A model generated the notes under the pieces. It was not told where the DNA came from. It saw only the letters and a program-made list of their open reading frames with translations, and made no database searches. A DNA stretch of 64,000 nucleotides, from NCBI GenBank assembly GCA_038147395.1, contig JAYQTM010000001.1, positions 124,001-188,000 on the forward strand, written 5' to 3'. The stretch is from Eutrophovita brisbanensis. Its GTDB lineage: Bacteria > Pseudomonadota > Gammaproteobacteria > Burkholderiales > Eutrophovitaceae. The translations under genes and the position numbers were made by a program. Within the stretch, counting starts at the first letter, position 1; every line of letters starts with the position of its first letter. Positions 1 to 8,199 of this stretch are shown piece after piece.

Positions 1-486
1 TGAGACATTCTCATCATGATCACCAACAGCAGCTTTTGTTGACGGTGTGAAAATCGTTTGCGGAAGTTTTGATGCCTCTACCAAGCCTTCGGGTAATTCG
101 ATACCACACACGGCTCCAGTATTAAGATACTCCTTCCAACCTGAGCCAGCTAAATAGCCCCTTACAATTGCTTCCACTGGCAGGGGATCAAGCTTGCGCA
201 CTACCATCGACCGACCCTCGACTTGTGCATATTCACTGTCGGTCAAAAAATCGCGCGGAGACTGGTCCAACCAATGATTTGGAATCACGGAAGACAACTT
301 CTTAAACCAAAAAACCGAAAGCTCCGTCAATAAGCGCCCTTTTCCAGGAATCGGATCTGGGAGAATCACGTCAAAAGCAGACAACCGATCCGTTTGGACA
401 ACCAATAATCTGGTGTCATCAATCTGATAGATATCACGGACTTTTCCCTGGTACACAAATTCAAGTGACTTGATATCAGTTTTCAT
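1..486 (-). CDS. purC: SAICAR synthetase, N-terminal part (cut by window edge)
   Basis: Phosphoribosylaminoimidazole-succinocarboxamide synthetase joins CAIR and aspartate using ATP in purine synthesis. I translated 162 codons from an ATG at 484-486. The family start region GKVRDIY is at about residues 14-20, the SAFDV segment at about 36-40, and VEAIVRGYLAGSGW at about 104-117. The family is usually near 290-300 residues, so the C-terminal part lies beyond position 1. purK and purE lie just upstream on the same strand with a 22-bp gap, so the three purine genes probably form one operon read purE-purK-purC. The identification is firm; only the end is missing. Confidence 0.95.
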   Translation of the reverse strand, partial: MKTDIKSLEFVYQGKVRDIYQIDDTRLLVVQTDRLSAFDVILPDPIPGKGRLLTELSVFWFKKLSSVIPNHWLDQSPRDFLTDSEYAQVEGRSMVVRKLDPLPVEAIVRGYLAGSGWKEYLNTGAVCGIELPEGLVEASKLPQTIFTPSTKAAVGDHDENVS

Positions 487-508
487 CAACGAAGCTCTCT
501 CGTGCAAA

Positions 509-1636
509 CTACGCCTCCAAAACTTGTTTTATTTCGAGAATCGTCTTAATCGCCTGATCACAATCACGATCAAGCGCGGTGATATGTCCCATTTTGCGGC
601 CCGGTCTTGGCGCGTTCTTACCGTATAGGTGTAATTTGACATCATTTCGTCTCACCACCTCTTCCCAGTTTGGCTCTCCGGCCTTCCAAAGGTCTCCAAG
701 AATGTTGTACATCACTGCTGGCGACGACAAGGTAGGGTGACCGAGTGGCAATTCTGCCAAAATACGAACTTGCTGCTCAAACTGGGACAGGGAACACGCG
801 TCAATCGTGTAATGTCCGCTGTTGTGTGGTCGCGGGGCGATTTCATTCACGACTAATTCGTCATTCTCGAGCACGAAGAACTCAACACACAGTACACCAC
901 AATAATTGAGTTCTCTCGCGATGTGTATTGCGACCGACTCAGCCTCAGATGCCAAATCTCGTGAAATGCGTGCGGGCACAATAGAGAGGTCGAGAATTCC
1001 GTTACGGTGTTGATTTTCTGCAATCGGAAAGATCTCCGTGAGTCCTTGCACATTCCTACCAACAACAACAGAAATTTCTGTCTTTAACGGAAGTCGCTTC
1101 TCTAAAACACACGGCACCTTACCTAATTCAGCATAAGCTTCGCGGGCTTCCTCTACGGTCTGAACAGAGCGTTGGCCTTTGCCATCATAACCAAATCGGC
1201 TGGCTTTAAGAATGCCTGGCAATAAAGTCGACAGCTCGGAATCTCGAATATCATTTTGATCTGTCAGCGCCTCGAACGGCGCCACAGCAACACCACATTC
1301 AGATAAAAAAGTCTTTTCTAAAATGCGGTCTTGCGCAACCGCCACAGCCTCTGCATTTGGTCGAGTCGCGACCGACGCCGCAAGCAAACTAAGGCTTTCT
1401 GCGGGGACATTCTCAAATTCTGTCGTGATGACCTTTGTGAGCCGCGTTAACTCACTTAGGGCGGAATGATCATCGTATTGAGCAACGATGTGTTTTTCCG
1501 CCACTCGCCCTGCCGGACTGCCTTCGTCCGGGTCCAAGACCGCCACCTTATAGCCCATCGTTTGCGCAGCTGTAGTAAACATCCTCCCAAGCTGCCCACC
1601 TCCGAGAATGCCAAGCCAAGAACCGGGATTAATCAT
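509..1636 (-). CDS. purK: N5-carboxyaminoimidazole ribonucleotide synthase
   Basis: ATP-grasp enzyme that carboxylates AIR with bicarbonate to give N5-CAIR, the substrate of PurE. The 375-residue product has the N-terminal GGGQLGRM nucleotide-binding turn at about 12-19, a central ATP-grasp fold, and the metal/ATP-binding segment NEIAPRPHNSGHYT at about 265-278. Length is normal for the family. Its start codon overlaps the purE stop by 4 bp, a sign of translational coupling. Cytoplasmic, de novo purine pathway. Confidence 0.95.
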   Translation of the reverse strand: MINPGSWLGILGGGQLGRMFTTAAQTMGYKVAVLDPDEGSPAGRVAEKHIVAQYDDHSALSELTRLTKVITTEFENVPAESLSLLAASVATRPNAEAVAVAQDRILEKTFLSECGVAVAPFEALTDQNDIRDSELSTLLPGILKASRFGYDGKGQRSVQTVEEAREAYAELGKVPCVLEKRLPLKTEISVVVGRNVQGLTEIFPIAENQHRNGILDLSIVPARISRDLASEAESVAIHIARELNYCGVLCVEFFVLENDELVVNEIAPRPHNSGHYTIDACSLSQFEQQVRILAELPLGHPTLSSPAVMYNILGDLWKAGEPNWEEVVRRNDVKLHLYGKNAPRPGRKMGHITALDRDCDQAIKTILEIKQVLEA

Positions 1637-2157
1637 TTAGTGATACGTTTTTTTGTGGGTAATTTCATCGCACGAACTTTTGTTCGCTGCTTCGTCCTAA
1701 ATGATGAAAGGGCTTTATTCAATTTTTCGTCGTTACGCGCAAGAATTGCTACCGCGAATAAACCAGCATTAATGGCGCCCGCCTCCCCAACCGCGAACGT
1801 CGCAACAGGAATACCTTTGGGCATTTGTGCGATCGATAGAAGTGAGTCAAGCCCATTCATCGCTCGCGATGTCACGGGCACACCCAGCACAGGGAGAATC
1901 GTCTTGGAAGCCACCATGCCTGGTAGATGCGCAGCGCCTCCTGCACCAGCAATAATTATTTGGATACCGCGCTCTTCGGCTGTCCTCGCATATTCAAACA
2001 TCTCATCTGGTGTTCGGTGCGCAGACACAACTTTCGCCTCGTGACAAACCCCAAACTGCTCGAGGGTTTGTGTCGCGTGGCTCATGACGTCCCAATCGCT
2101 GTTGCTACCCATAATGACGCCAACAACTGGGCGGTCCTTAGTTTTTCTCGTTGTCAT
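1633..2157 (-). CDS. purE: N5-CAIR mutase (class I PurE)
   Basis: Converts N5-CAIR to CAIR directly after PurK. The 174-residue product shows the class I signatures GSNSDWDVM at about 17-25, SAHRTPDEMF at about 45-54 and AGAGGAAHLPGM at about 71-82. The presence of purK fits a class I (mutase) enzyme. The C-terminal 20 or so residues are unusually basic (KTKQRTKVRAMKLPTKKR) and extend past the usual end of the family; their role is unknown. First gene of the purE-purK-purC run. Confidence 0.94.
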   Translation of the reverse strand: MTTRKTKDRPVVGVIMGSNSDWDVMSHATQTLEQFGVCHEAKVVSAHRTPDEMFEYARTAEERGIQIIIAGAGGAAHLPGMVASKTILPVLGVPVTSRAMNGLDSLLSIAQMPKGIPVATFAVGEAGAINAGLFAVAILARNDEKLNKALSSFRTKQRTKVRAMKLPTKKRITK

Positions 2158-2180
2158 ATCAAAAATCCGTAACCCGTCGG

Positions 2181-2621
2181 TTATTCCTTCCCAAAATTCG
2201 GGAGATGAGAAGGCGGACGGTTGTCATCCTCGGAATACGGGAATCGCACATGTCCATAACGAATCACGAGTACAGCAATCGCGATTAACAAAATCGACCC
2301 AGCCACACCAACCATGTGCCAAATATCGAGCTCCTTCATATCTAGGATGATAAAACGCGCCATAGCGACCATCGCAATATATAAAGGAAATCGAACCGGC
2401 AATTTCCCCGAGCTGTAATAAAGACTCACCATGGTCAAGACCTCGAGGTAGAGGAACAAGAGCAACAAGTCTCCAAGCGTGACCGCTTGATTGTTGATCA
2501 TCAACATCACCTCTTGGTAGCCAGCAATGATTGTGGCAATACCAATCACGAATAAACCAAGATTCTCAATCAGCGCGAGTGCGATCCGAACAAATCTGGT
2601 GAGTGGATTTTGGTTAGACAT
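2181..2621 (-). CDS. PsiE-like integral membrane protein
   Basis: A 146-residue hydrophobic protein with about four predicted membrane segments (about 14-36, 47-68, 78-95, 104-124) and a charged C-terminal tail. The pattern and length match the phosphate-starvation-inducible PsiE family, whose molecular function is not known. It sits between fba and purE on the same strand with a 23-bp gap to each neighbour, so it is probably co-transcribed with one of them. Family assignment is from sequence character and is moderately sure; no function can be given. Confidence 0.7.
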   Translation of the reverse strand: MSNQNPLTRFVRIALALIENLGLFVIGIATIIAGYQEVMLMINNQAVTLGDLLLLFLYLEVLTMVSLYYSSGKLPVRFPLYIAMVAMARFIILDMKELDIWHMVGVAGSILLIAIAVLVIRYGHVRFPYSEDDNRPPSHLPNFGKE

Positions 2622-2644
2622 GTCTTTTTGTGGCCTAGATGGTC

Positions 2645-3688
2645 TTAATTTTTGCCATAGATAGCCGCAATGTCATCTAACGGAATGGGCTTTATCTTTG
2701 CCGCATTACCTGCGGTGCCAAATGCCTCAAACCGGGCTTTACAAATACTTTTAGCCGCGTCTTTTGCAGGCTTTAAGTACTTTCTTGGATCAAACTCGGC
2801 CTTGTCATCGTTAAACGATTTCCTGATCGCACCAGTCATTGCCAATCGAATATCTGTGTCGATATTGACTTTTCTGACACCGTGTTTGATCCCCTCTTGA
2901 ATCTCTTCGACTGGGACACCGTACGTCTCCTTCATCGCGCCTCCGTTTTGACGAATGATCTCGAGCCACTCCTGAGGGACACTCGACGAACCATGCATGA
3001 CCAAATGAGTATTGGGGATTTTTGCATTAATCGCTTTAATTCTATCGATAGCAAGAATGTCGCCCGTTGGTTTACGGGTAAACTTGTAAGCACCGTGAGA
3101 AGTCCCAATTGCAATAGCGAGAGCGTCGACCCCAGTTTTCGAAACAAAATCTGCTGCCTGGTCAGGGTCAGTTAACAACATCTCGCGAGTCAAAGTGCCT
3201 TCAGCGCCCGAACCATCCTCTTTATCGGCCTGCATGGTTTCCAATGATCCTAAACACCCGAGCTCTCCCTCAACAGAAACGCCAACGGCATGAGCCATAT
3301 CAACGACGTGTTTCGTTACTGCGACATTGTATTCATATGACGAGGGCGTCTTGGCATCCTCTTCCAACGAACCATCCATCATGACACTTGAAAACCCGGA
3401 ACGAATCGATCGCTGGCAAACCGCCGGGGATGCACCGTGGTCTTGGTGCATCACAATTGGAATTTCGGGATATTGTTCAATTGCGGCTAATATCAAGTGT
3501 CGCAGGAACGGCTCCCCTGCGTACTTTCTAGCACCCGCAGAGGCTTGCATAATCACCGGACTGTCTGTTTCTGACGCCGCCTCCATAATCGCTTGAACCT
3601 GTTCGAGGTTGTTCACGTTAAACGCTGGGACGCCATAACCATGTTCTGCTGCGTGATCGAGCAGTTGCCTCATCGAAACTAGTGCCAT
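2645..3688 (-). CDS. fba: Fructose-bisphosphate aldolase, class II (Calvin-cycle subtype)
   Basis: Zinc-dependent aldolase interconverting fructose 1,6-bisphosphate with DHAP and glyceraldehyde 3-phosphate; this subtype is also used for sedoheptulose bisphosphate in Calvin-cycle organisms. The 347-residue protein begins MALVSMRQLLDHAAEHGYGV and carries the class II metal motif HQDHGASP at about 81-88 and VEGELGCLGS at about 138-147. The length and start match the subtype common in betaproteobacteria and autotrophs, often called cbbA or fbaA. It is the last gene of the tkt-gap-pgk-fba run, 43 bp after pgk. A pyruvate kinase gene often found between pgk and fba in relatives is absent. Confidence 0.94.
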   Translation of the reverse strand: MALVSMRQLLDHAAEHGYGVPAFNVNNLEQVQAIMEAASETDSPVIMQASAGARKYAGEPFLRHLILAAIEQYPEIPIVMHQDHGASPAVCQRSIRSGFSSVMMDGSLEEDAKTPSSYEYNVAVTKHVVDMAHAVGVSVEGELGCLGSLETMQADKEDGSGAEGTLTREMLLTDPDQAADFVSKTGVDALAIAIGTSHGAYKFTRKPTGDILAIDRIKAINAKIPNTHLVMHGSSSVPQEWLEIIRQNGGAMKETYGVPVEEIQEGIKHGVRKVNIDTDIRLAMTGAIRKSFNDDKAEFDPRKYLKPAKDAAKSICKARFEAFGTAGNAAKIKPIPLDDIAAIYGKN

Positions 3689-3731
3689 GTTCTTCTGTTC
3701 CTTAAGTAGTTATCTAAGAATGTTATTGTGG

Positions 3732-4922
3732 TTAGCTCGCGGATTCGCTTGCGCGCTTTTCGAGAATATCTAGGGCGGGTAAGGTTTTACCCTCCAAAAA
3801 CTCTAAGAAAGCACCGCCGGCTGTAGAAATGTAGTCAATTTTATCAGCCACACCGAACTTTGTAACTGCGGCGATCGTGTCGCCACCACCAGCGATTGAA
3901 AAGGCCGTGGAGGCGGCAATAGCCTGCGCCATCGCTCTGGTACCACCCTCAAAACTTGGGAATTCAAAAACTCCTACGGGCCCATTCCAGACAACGGTTC
4001 CAGCTGAACGGATGATGTTTTCAATCTCTTTCATTGTTTCGGGGCCGAAATCAAGAACCATTTCACCATCCGCGATGTCGTCGACCGACTTAAGAACACC
4101 CGGCGCTTTCTCATCAAAAGACGTGGCACACACGACATCTGTCGGGAGGGGAATTTGACCGCCATTTCGTTCTATTAGAGCCGTAACTTTCGTGGCTTCT
4201 TGAACTAGGTCTTTTTCCGCTAGGGATGCCCCGACAGTCTTACCCTGCGCCATCAAGAACGTATTCGCGATCCCGCCACCGAGGATCAAATGATCAACCT
4301 TGTTAGCAAGTGATGACAAGATTGTGAGCTTTGTCGATACCTTCGCACCACCAACAATCGCTACGAGCGGCCGCCTTGGTGACGACAGGGCTTTTGATAA
4401 GGCGTCCACCTCGGCCATCACGAGAGGGCCTGCGACTGCAGTCTTGACATATTTCGCGATCCCGTGGGTCGATGCGTGCGCGCGATGAGCTGTACCGAAT
4501 GCATCATTGACATACACATCGCACAACTTAGCCATATTTTGAGAGAGTGCCTCGTCGTTTGATGTCTCTCCGACATTCATTCGACAATTCTCTAGAAGAA
4601 TAACTTGTCCGGGCTCGATCGCTACCCCAGATAACCAATTCTTGGCTAAAGTCACTTCGAGCCCGAGCAGCTCGGTTAATCTTCTTGCCACTGGAGCGAG
4701 CGAGTATTTTTCATCAAATTCCCCCGCGGTCGGTCTGCCAAGGTGTGAGACAACCATAACCGAGGCTCCAGCTTCCAAGGCAAGCTTTATCGCGGGTAAC
4801 GATGCGCGTATTCTCGTGTCATCCGTTATTTGTCCCTGCTCATTAAAAGGCACATTCAAGTCTGATCGAATAAGAACGCGCGCTCCATTGAGAGAAACAT
4901 CGTTAAGTGTGAGTAATTTCAT
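3732..4922 (-). CDS. pgk: Phosphoglycerate kinase
   Basis: Transfers phosphate between 1,3-bisphosphoglycerate and ADP in glycolysis, or the reverse in gluconeogenesis and the Calvin cycle. The 396-residue monomer has the N-domain RSDLNVPF at about 19-26, VSHLGRP at about 58-64, the hinge, and the C-domain nucleotide loop GGGDTIAAV at about 345-353. Length is typical. It follows gap on the same strand, but a terminator-like hairpin stands between them, so part of its expression may come from read-through or its own promoter. Confidence 0.96.
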   Translation of the reverse strand: MKLLTLNDVSLNGARVLIRSDLNVPFNEQGQITDDTRIRASLPAIKLALEAGASVMVVSHLGRPTAGEFDEKYSLAPVARRLTELLGLEVTLAKNWLSGVAIEPGQVILLENCRMNVGETSNDEALSQNMAKLCDVYVNDAFGTAHRAHASTHGIAKYVKTAVAGPLVMAEVDALSKALSSPRRPLVAIVGGAKVSTKLTILSSLANKVDHLILGGGIANTFLMAQGKTVGASLAEKDLVQEATKVTALIERNGGQIPLPTDVVCATSFDEKAPGVLKSVDDIADGEMVLDFGPETMKEIENIIRSAGTVVWNGPVGVFEFPSFEGGTRAMAQAIAASTAFSIAGGGDTIAAVTKFGVADKIDYISTAGGAFLEFLEGKTLPALDILEKRASESAS

Positions 4923-4938
4923 GCGTCTTTCAGTCTGT

Positions 4939-4976
4939 TCAATAAATAAAAATAGGGCGTGATATCACCACGCCCC
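4939..4976 (-). terminator. Terminator-like hairpin between gap and pgk
   Basis: Read on the minus strand, GGGCGTG pairs with CACGCCC around a 7-base loop (stem bases 4955-4961 and 4969-4975) and is followed by a T-rich stretch TATTTTTATTTATT. This is the form of an intrinsic terminator. Lying between two genes of one metabolic run, it probably lets most gap transcripts end and sends fewer on to pgk-fba. Confidence 0.65.
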
Positions 4977-4996
4977 ATCTAAGTGATTGAGACAAA

Positions 4997-6010
4997 TTAG
5001 GATGCTGACATCAAAGCGACTGTCGTGTCGAGCATCCGATTCGAAAAGCCCCACTCGTTGTCGTACCACGAGCAAATTTTAACTAACGTTCCCTCAGATA
5101 CCTTCGTTAACGTGGCGTCAAAAATAGAAGAAGCTGGGTTGTGATTAAAGTCGACAGAAACAAGTGGTCCGTCTGAGTAATCAAGAATTCCCTTCATGTT
5201 TCCGTCAGCCGCCGCTTTGACAATTTGATTCACCTCATCAACAGAGGTATCTCGCTTCGCCACGAAGGACAGATCAACAACGGACACATTGATCGTCGGC
5301 ACTCGCATTGCAAACCCGTCTAATTTTCCGTTAAGTTCGGGGAGCACTAAGCCGACCGCAGCAGCAGCGCCAGTTTTCGTGGGGATCATCGACATTGTTG
5401 CTGAGCGCGCCCGACGAAGATCAGAATGGTACACGTCGGTTAATACTTGATCATTCGTATAAGCATGTATGGTGGTCATTAATCCGTTGACTACACCTAT
5501 ACCATCGTTCAACGCTTTAACAACCGGCGCCAAACAATTAGTCGTACACGACGCATTTGATATCACCTCATCCTTCGATGTAAGCACTCCATGGTTCACG
5601 CCGAAGACTACTGTCGCGTCAACATCCTTTCCTCCAGGTGCCGAGATCACCACCTTTTTCGCGCCAGCTTTTAAATGCGCACCTGCTTTCTCTTTGGAGG
5701 TGAATAAGCCTGTGCATTCGAGCACCACATCAACCTTTAAATCGCCCCAAGGTAACGCGCTCGGGTCTCGCTCTGCAACCACTCGAATTCTATCTCCATT
5801 AACGATAAGGTCTTGCCCCTCAATCGACACATCTCCGGGAAACCTTCCGTGCGCTGTGTCGTAACGAGTCAGGTGCGCATTTGTCTCAGCGTCACCGAGG
5901 TCATTGATAGCGACGATCTCTATGTCATGCTTTTTACCGCCCTCATAGTGCGCTCGCAAAATATTCCTACCAATTCGGCCGTAACCATTAATCGCTACTC
6001 GTAAGGTCAT
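4997..6010 (-). CDS. gap: Glyceraldehyde-3-phosphate dehydrogenase, type I
   Basis: NAD(P)-dependent oxidation of glyceraldehyde 3-phosphate to 1,3-bisphosphoglycerate. The 337-residue protein has the Rossmann motif NGYGRIGRN at about 8-16 and the catalytic cysteine motif SNASCTTNCLAPV at about 150-162. Start ATG at 6008-6010 is preceded by AAGGAGTAA, a good ribosome site. It lies 60 bp downstream of tkt in a tkt-gap-pgk-fba series. The same enzyme may serve glycolysis and, if present, the Calvin cycle. Confidence 0.96.
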   Translation of the reverse strand: MTLRVAINGYGRIGRNILRAHYEGGKKHDIEIVAINDLGDAETNAHLTRYDTAHGRFPGDVSIEGQDLIVNGDRIRVVAERDPSALPWGDLKVDVVLECTGLFTSKEKAGAHLKAGAKKVVISAPGGKDVDATVVFGVNHGVLTSKDEVISNASCTTNCLAPVVKALNDGIGVVNGLMTTIHAYTNDQVLTDVYHSDLRRARSATMSMIPTKTGAAAAVGLVLPELNGKLDGFAMRVPTINVSVVDLSFVAKRDTSVDEVNQIVKAAADGNMKGILDYSDGPLVSVDFNHNPASSIFDATLTKVSEGTLVKICSWYDNEWGFSNRMLDTTVALMSAS

Positions 6011-6070
6011 TCATTTACTCCTTATTCCAAATCAAAACTTTAAATAGGTTCCCCACTCCGTGGCCATCGA

Positions 6071-8068
6071 TCAGCTAACGACACCCTTCACTGCTTTGAC
6101 GACTGATTCGATAGTGATTCCAAAGTACTCATATAGCTGATCCGCTGGTGCTGATTCGCCAAATGAATCAATACCCACGACTGCGCCGTCTAGGCCAACG
6201 TATTTACGCCAAAAATCTGTCACGCCAGCCTCCACCGCGATTCTGGGCAAACCTCTCGGTAACACTTCTTCCTTATAAGCATCTGGCTGTCGATCAAATA
6301 CGGTCGTTGACGGCATTGAGACGACTCGAACAGACATCCCTTCACTGTCGAGAAATTTTTTGGCTTCCATCGCGAGCGATACTTCTGAACCAGTCGCTAG
6401 GATAATCGCCTGGGGATTTGCCGAATCAGATAAAACGTAACCGCCGTTTTTAATCTTCGCTACCTGCTCTTCTGTCCTTTTTTGATGTGGAACGCCCTGC
6501 CGAGTCGCCAATAAACAGCCGGGCCCATCAGCGCGTTCTAACATCTCACCCCAGGACACGAGTGTTTCTATCGAATCACACGGTCGCCAAACATCAAGGT
6601 TGGGAATCGCTCGTAAACTTGATGCGTGTTCAACCGGCTGATGCGTTGGCCCATCTTCTCCCAAGCCAATCGAGTCGTGCGTGAAAACAAATAACGACCG
6701 GACTTTCATCAACGCAGCAACACGTAGCGCGTTACGACAATAATCTGAAAATACCAAGAACGTCGCGCCATATGGGATAAAGCCGCCATGAAGTGCGAGA
6801 CCATTCATGATTGCCGCCATCCCGAATTCCCGGACACCGTAGAATAAATAGTTGCCAGAGTCTTTCGCGCTAACCGGCTTGGAACCGGACCACATCGTCA
6901 GGTTAGACGCTGCAAGGTCCGCCGATCCACCGATTAACTCAGGCAATAGCGGCCCCATCCATTCAAGAGAGTTTTGTGATGATTTTCTCGTGGCTAATTT
7001 CGCGCCCTCTGAGTCCCATTTCTTAACCTCAGTTTGCAATGCTTGTGACCAACCTTCTGGTAACTGCCCTGTCATTCTGCGATTCAGCTCTGCGATGAGG
7101 TCGGGATATTTTGAACCGTATACGTTTACTTTTTCAGCCCAAAGAGACTGCGCTTTTTCTCCAGCCACCTTCGCATCCCAAACTTCATACACTTCCTCCG
7201 GAATGACAAAGGGGCCATGCTCCCACTTCAACGACTCACGGGTTTTAGCAATTTCCTCCTCACCAAGCGGTGCTCCGTGTGAACTCCCCGTATTTTGTTT
7301 GTTGGGAGAACCTTTCCCGATAATTGTTTTGCAACATATGAGCGTTGGTTTGTCGCTACTATTTTTTGCGGCGTTAATTGCCTCATTGATTTGGCTGTGG
7401 TCGTGTCCGTCGATATCGCGGATAACGTTCCAACCGTACGATTCAAATCGAGCCGGCGTATCGTCCGAAAACCAACTCTTTATGTTTCCCTTCTCCGAAT
7501 CGATGGATATGCCATTGTCGTCGTAGAACACGATTAATTTGTTAAGGCCAAGGGTACCCGCAAGAGAACACACCTCATGAGATATACCCTCCATTAAACA
7601 CCCGTCGCCAAGAAAAACGTACGTGTAATGATCAATCAATTCGATATTGTCTCGATTGAATTCAGCCGCCAAAGTTTTTTCAGCAATCGCCATGCCAACG
7701 GCATTGGCAACGCCCTGGCCCAGAGGCCCTGTCGTCGTCTCAACGCCCGGGGTCATACCCAACTCTGGGTGTCCCGGTGTTTTTGAATGCAGCTGTCTAA
7801 AGTTCTTTAGCTCATCAATGCTCAAATCGTATCCTGACAAATGCAGTAAGGAATAGAGGAGCATTGAGCCATGACCGTTGGACACAACGAATCGATCTCG
7901 ATTGAACCAGCCAGGATCTCTGGGGTTATGTCTTAAATGTTTTTGCCAAAGGACTGCAGCAATATCAGCCATTCCCATGGGCATCCCAGGGTGCCCCGAG
8001 TTAGCCTTTTGTACCGCATCCATTGAAAGCGCTCGTATCGCATCCGCGAATTTCACATCGTTTAACAT
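6071..8068 (-). CDS. tkt: Transketolase
   Basis: Thiamine diphosphate enzyme that moves two-carbon ketol units between sugar phosphates (pentose phosphate pathway and Calvin cycle). The 665-residue protein has the full three-domain form: N-terminal ANSGHPGMPMGMA at about 22-34, the ThDP/metal motif GDGCLMEGISHE at about 154-165, and the central GGSADLAASN and pyrimidine-domain region REFGMAAIMNG. Likely first gene of the tkt-gap-pgk-fba transcript, with its promoter in the 131-bp gap shared with ntrX. Confidence 0.96.
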   Translation of the reverse strand: MLNDVKFADAIRALSMDAVQKANSGHPGMPMGMADIAAVLWQKHLRHNPRDPGWFNRDRFVVSNGHGSMLLYSLLHLSGYDLSIDELKNFRQLHSKTPGHPELGMTPGVETTTGPLGQGVANAVGMAIAEKTLAAEFNRDNIELIDHYTYVFLGDGCLMEGISHEVCSLAGTLGLNKLIVFYDDNGISIDSEKGNIKSWFSDDTPARFESYGWNVIRDIDGHDHSQINEAINAAKNSSDKPTLICCKTIIGKGSPNKQNTGSSHGAPLGEEEIAKTRESLKWEHGPFVIPEEVYEVWDAKVAGEKAQSLWAEKVNVYGSKYPDLIAELNRRMTGQLPEGWSQALQTEVKKWDSEGAKLATRKSSQNSLEWMGPLLPELIGGSADLAASNLTMWSGSKPVSAKDSGNYLFYGVREFGMAAIMNGLALHGGFIPYGATFLVFSDYCRNALRVAALMKVRSLFVFTHDSIGLGEDGPTHQPVEHASSLRAIPNLDVWRPCDSIETLVSWGEMLERADGPGCLLATRQGVPHQKRTEEQVAKIKNGGYVLSDSANPQAIILATGSEVSLAMEAKKFLDSEGMSVRVVSMPSTTVFDRQPDAYKEEVLPRGLPRIAVEAGVTDFWRKYVGLDGAVVGIDSFGESAPADQLYEYFGITIESVVKAVKGVVS

Positions 8069-8199
8069 TGTCTTCAGGTCTTCCGGTATCAGAATCAGTA
8101 GGAATCACCAAGGTGACGCTTTGAGACGCCCCTTAGAAAGTCCGATATTTTAACGCATCGAGCGGAAATCCCCTCGGTCAACGCGCGCTAGTTGGCACA

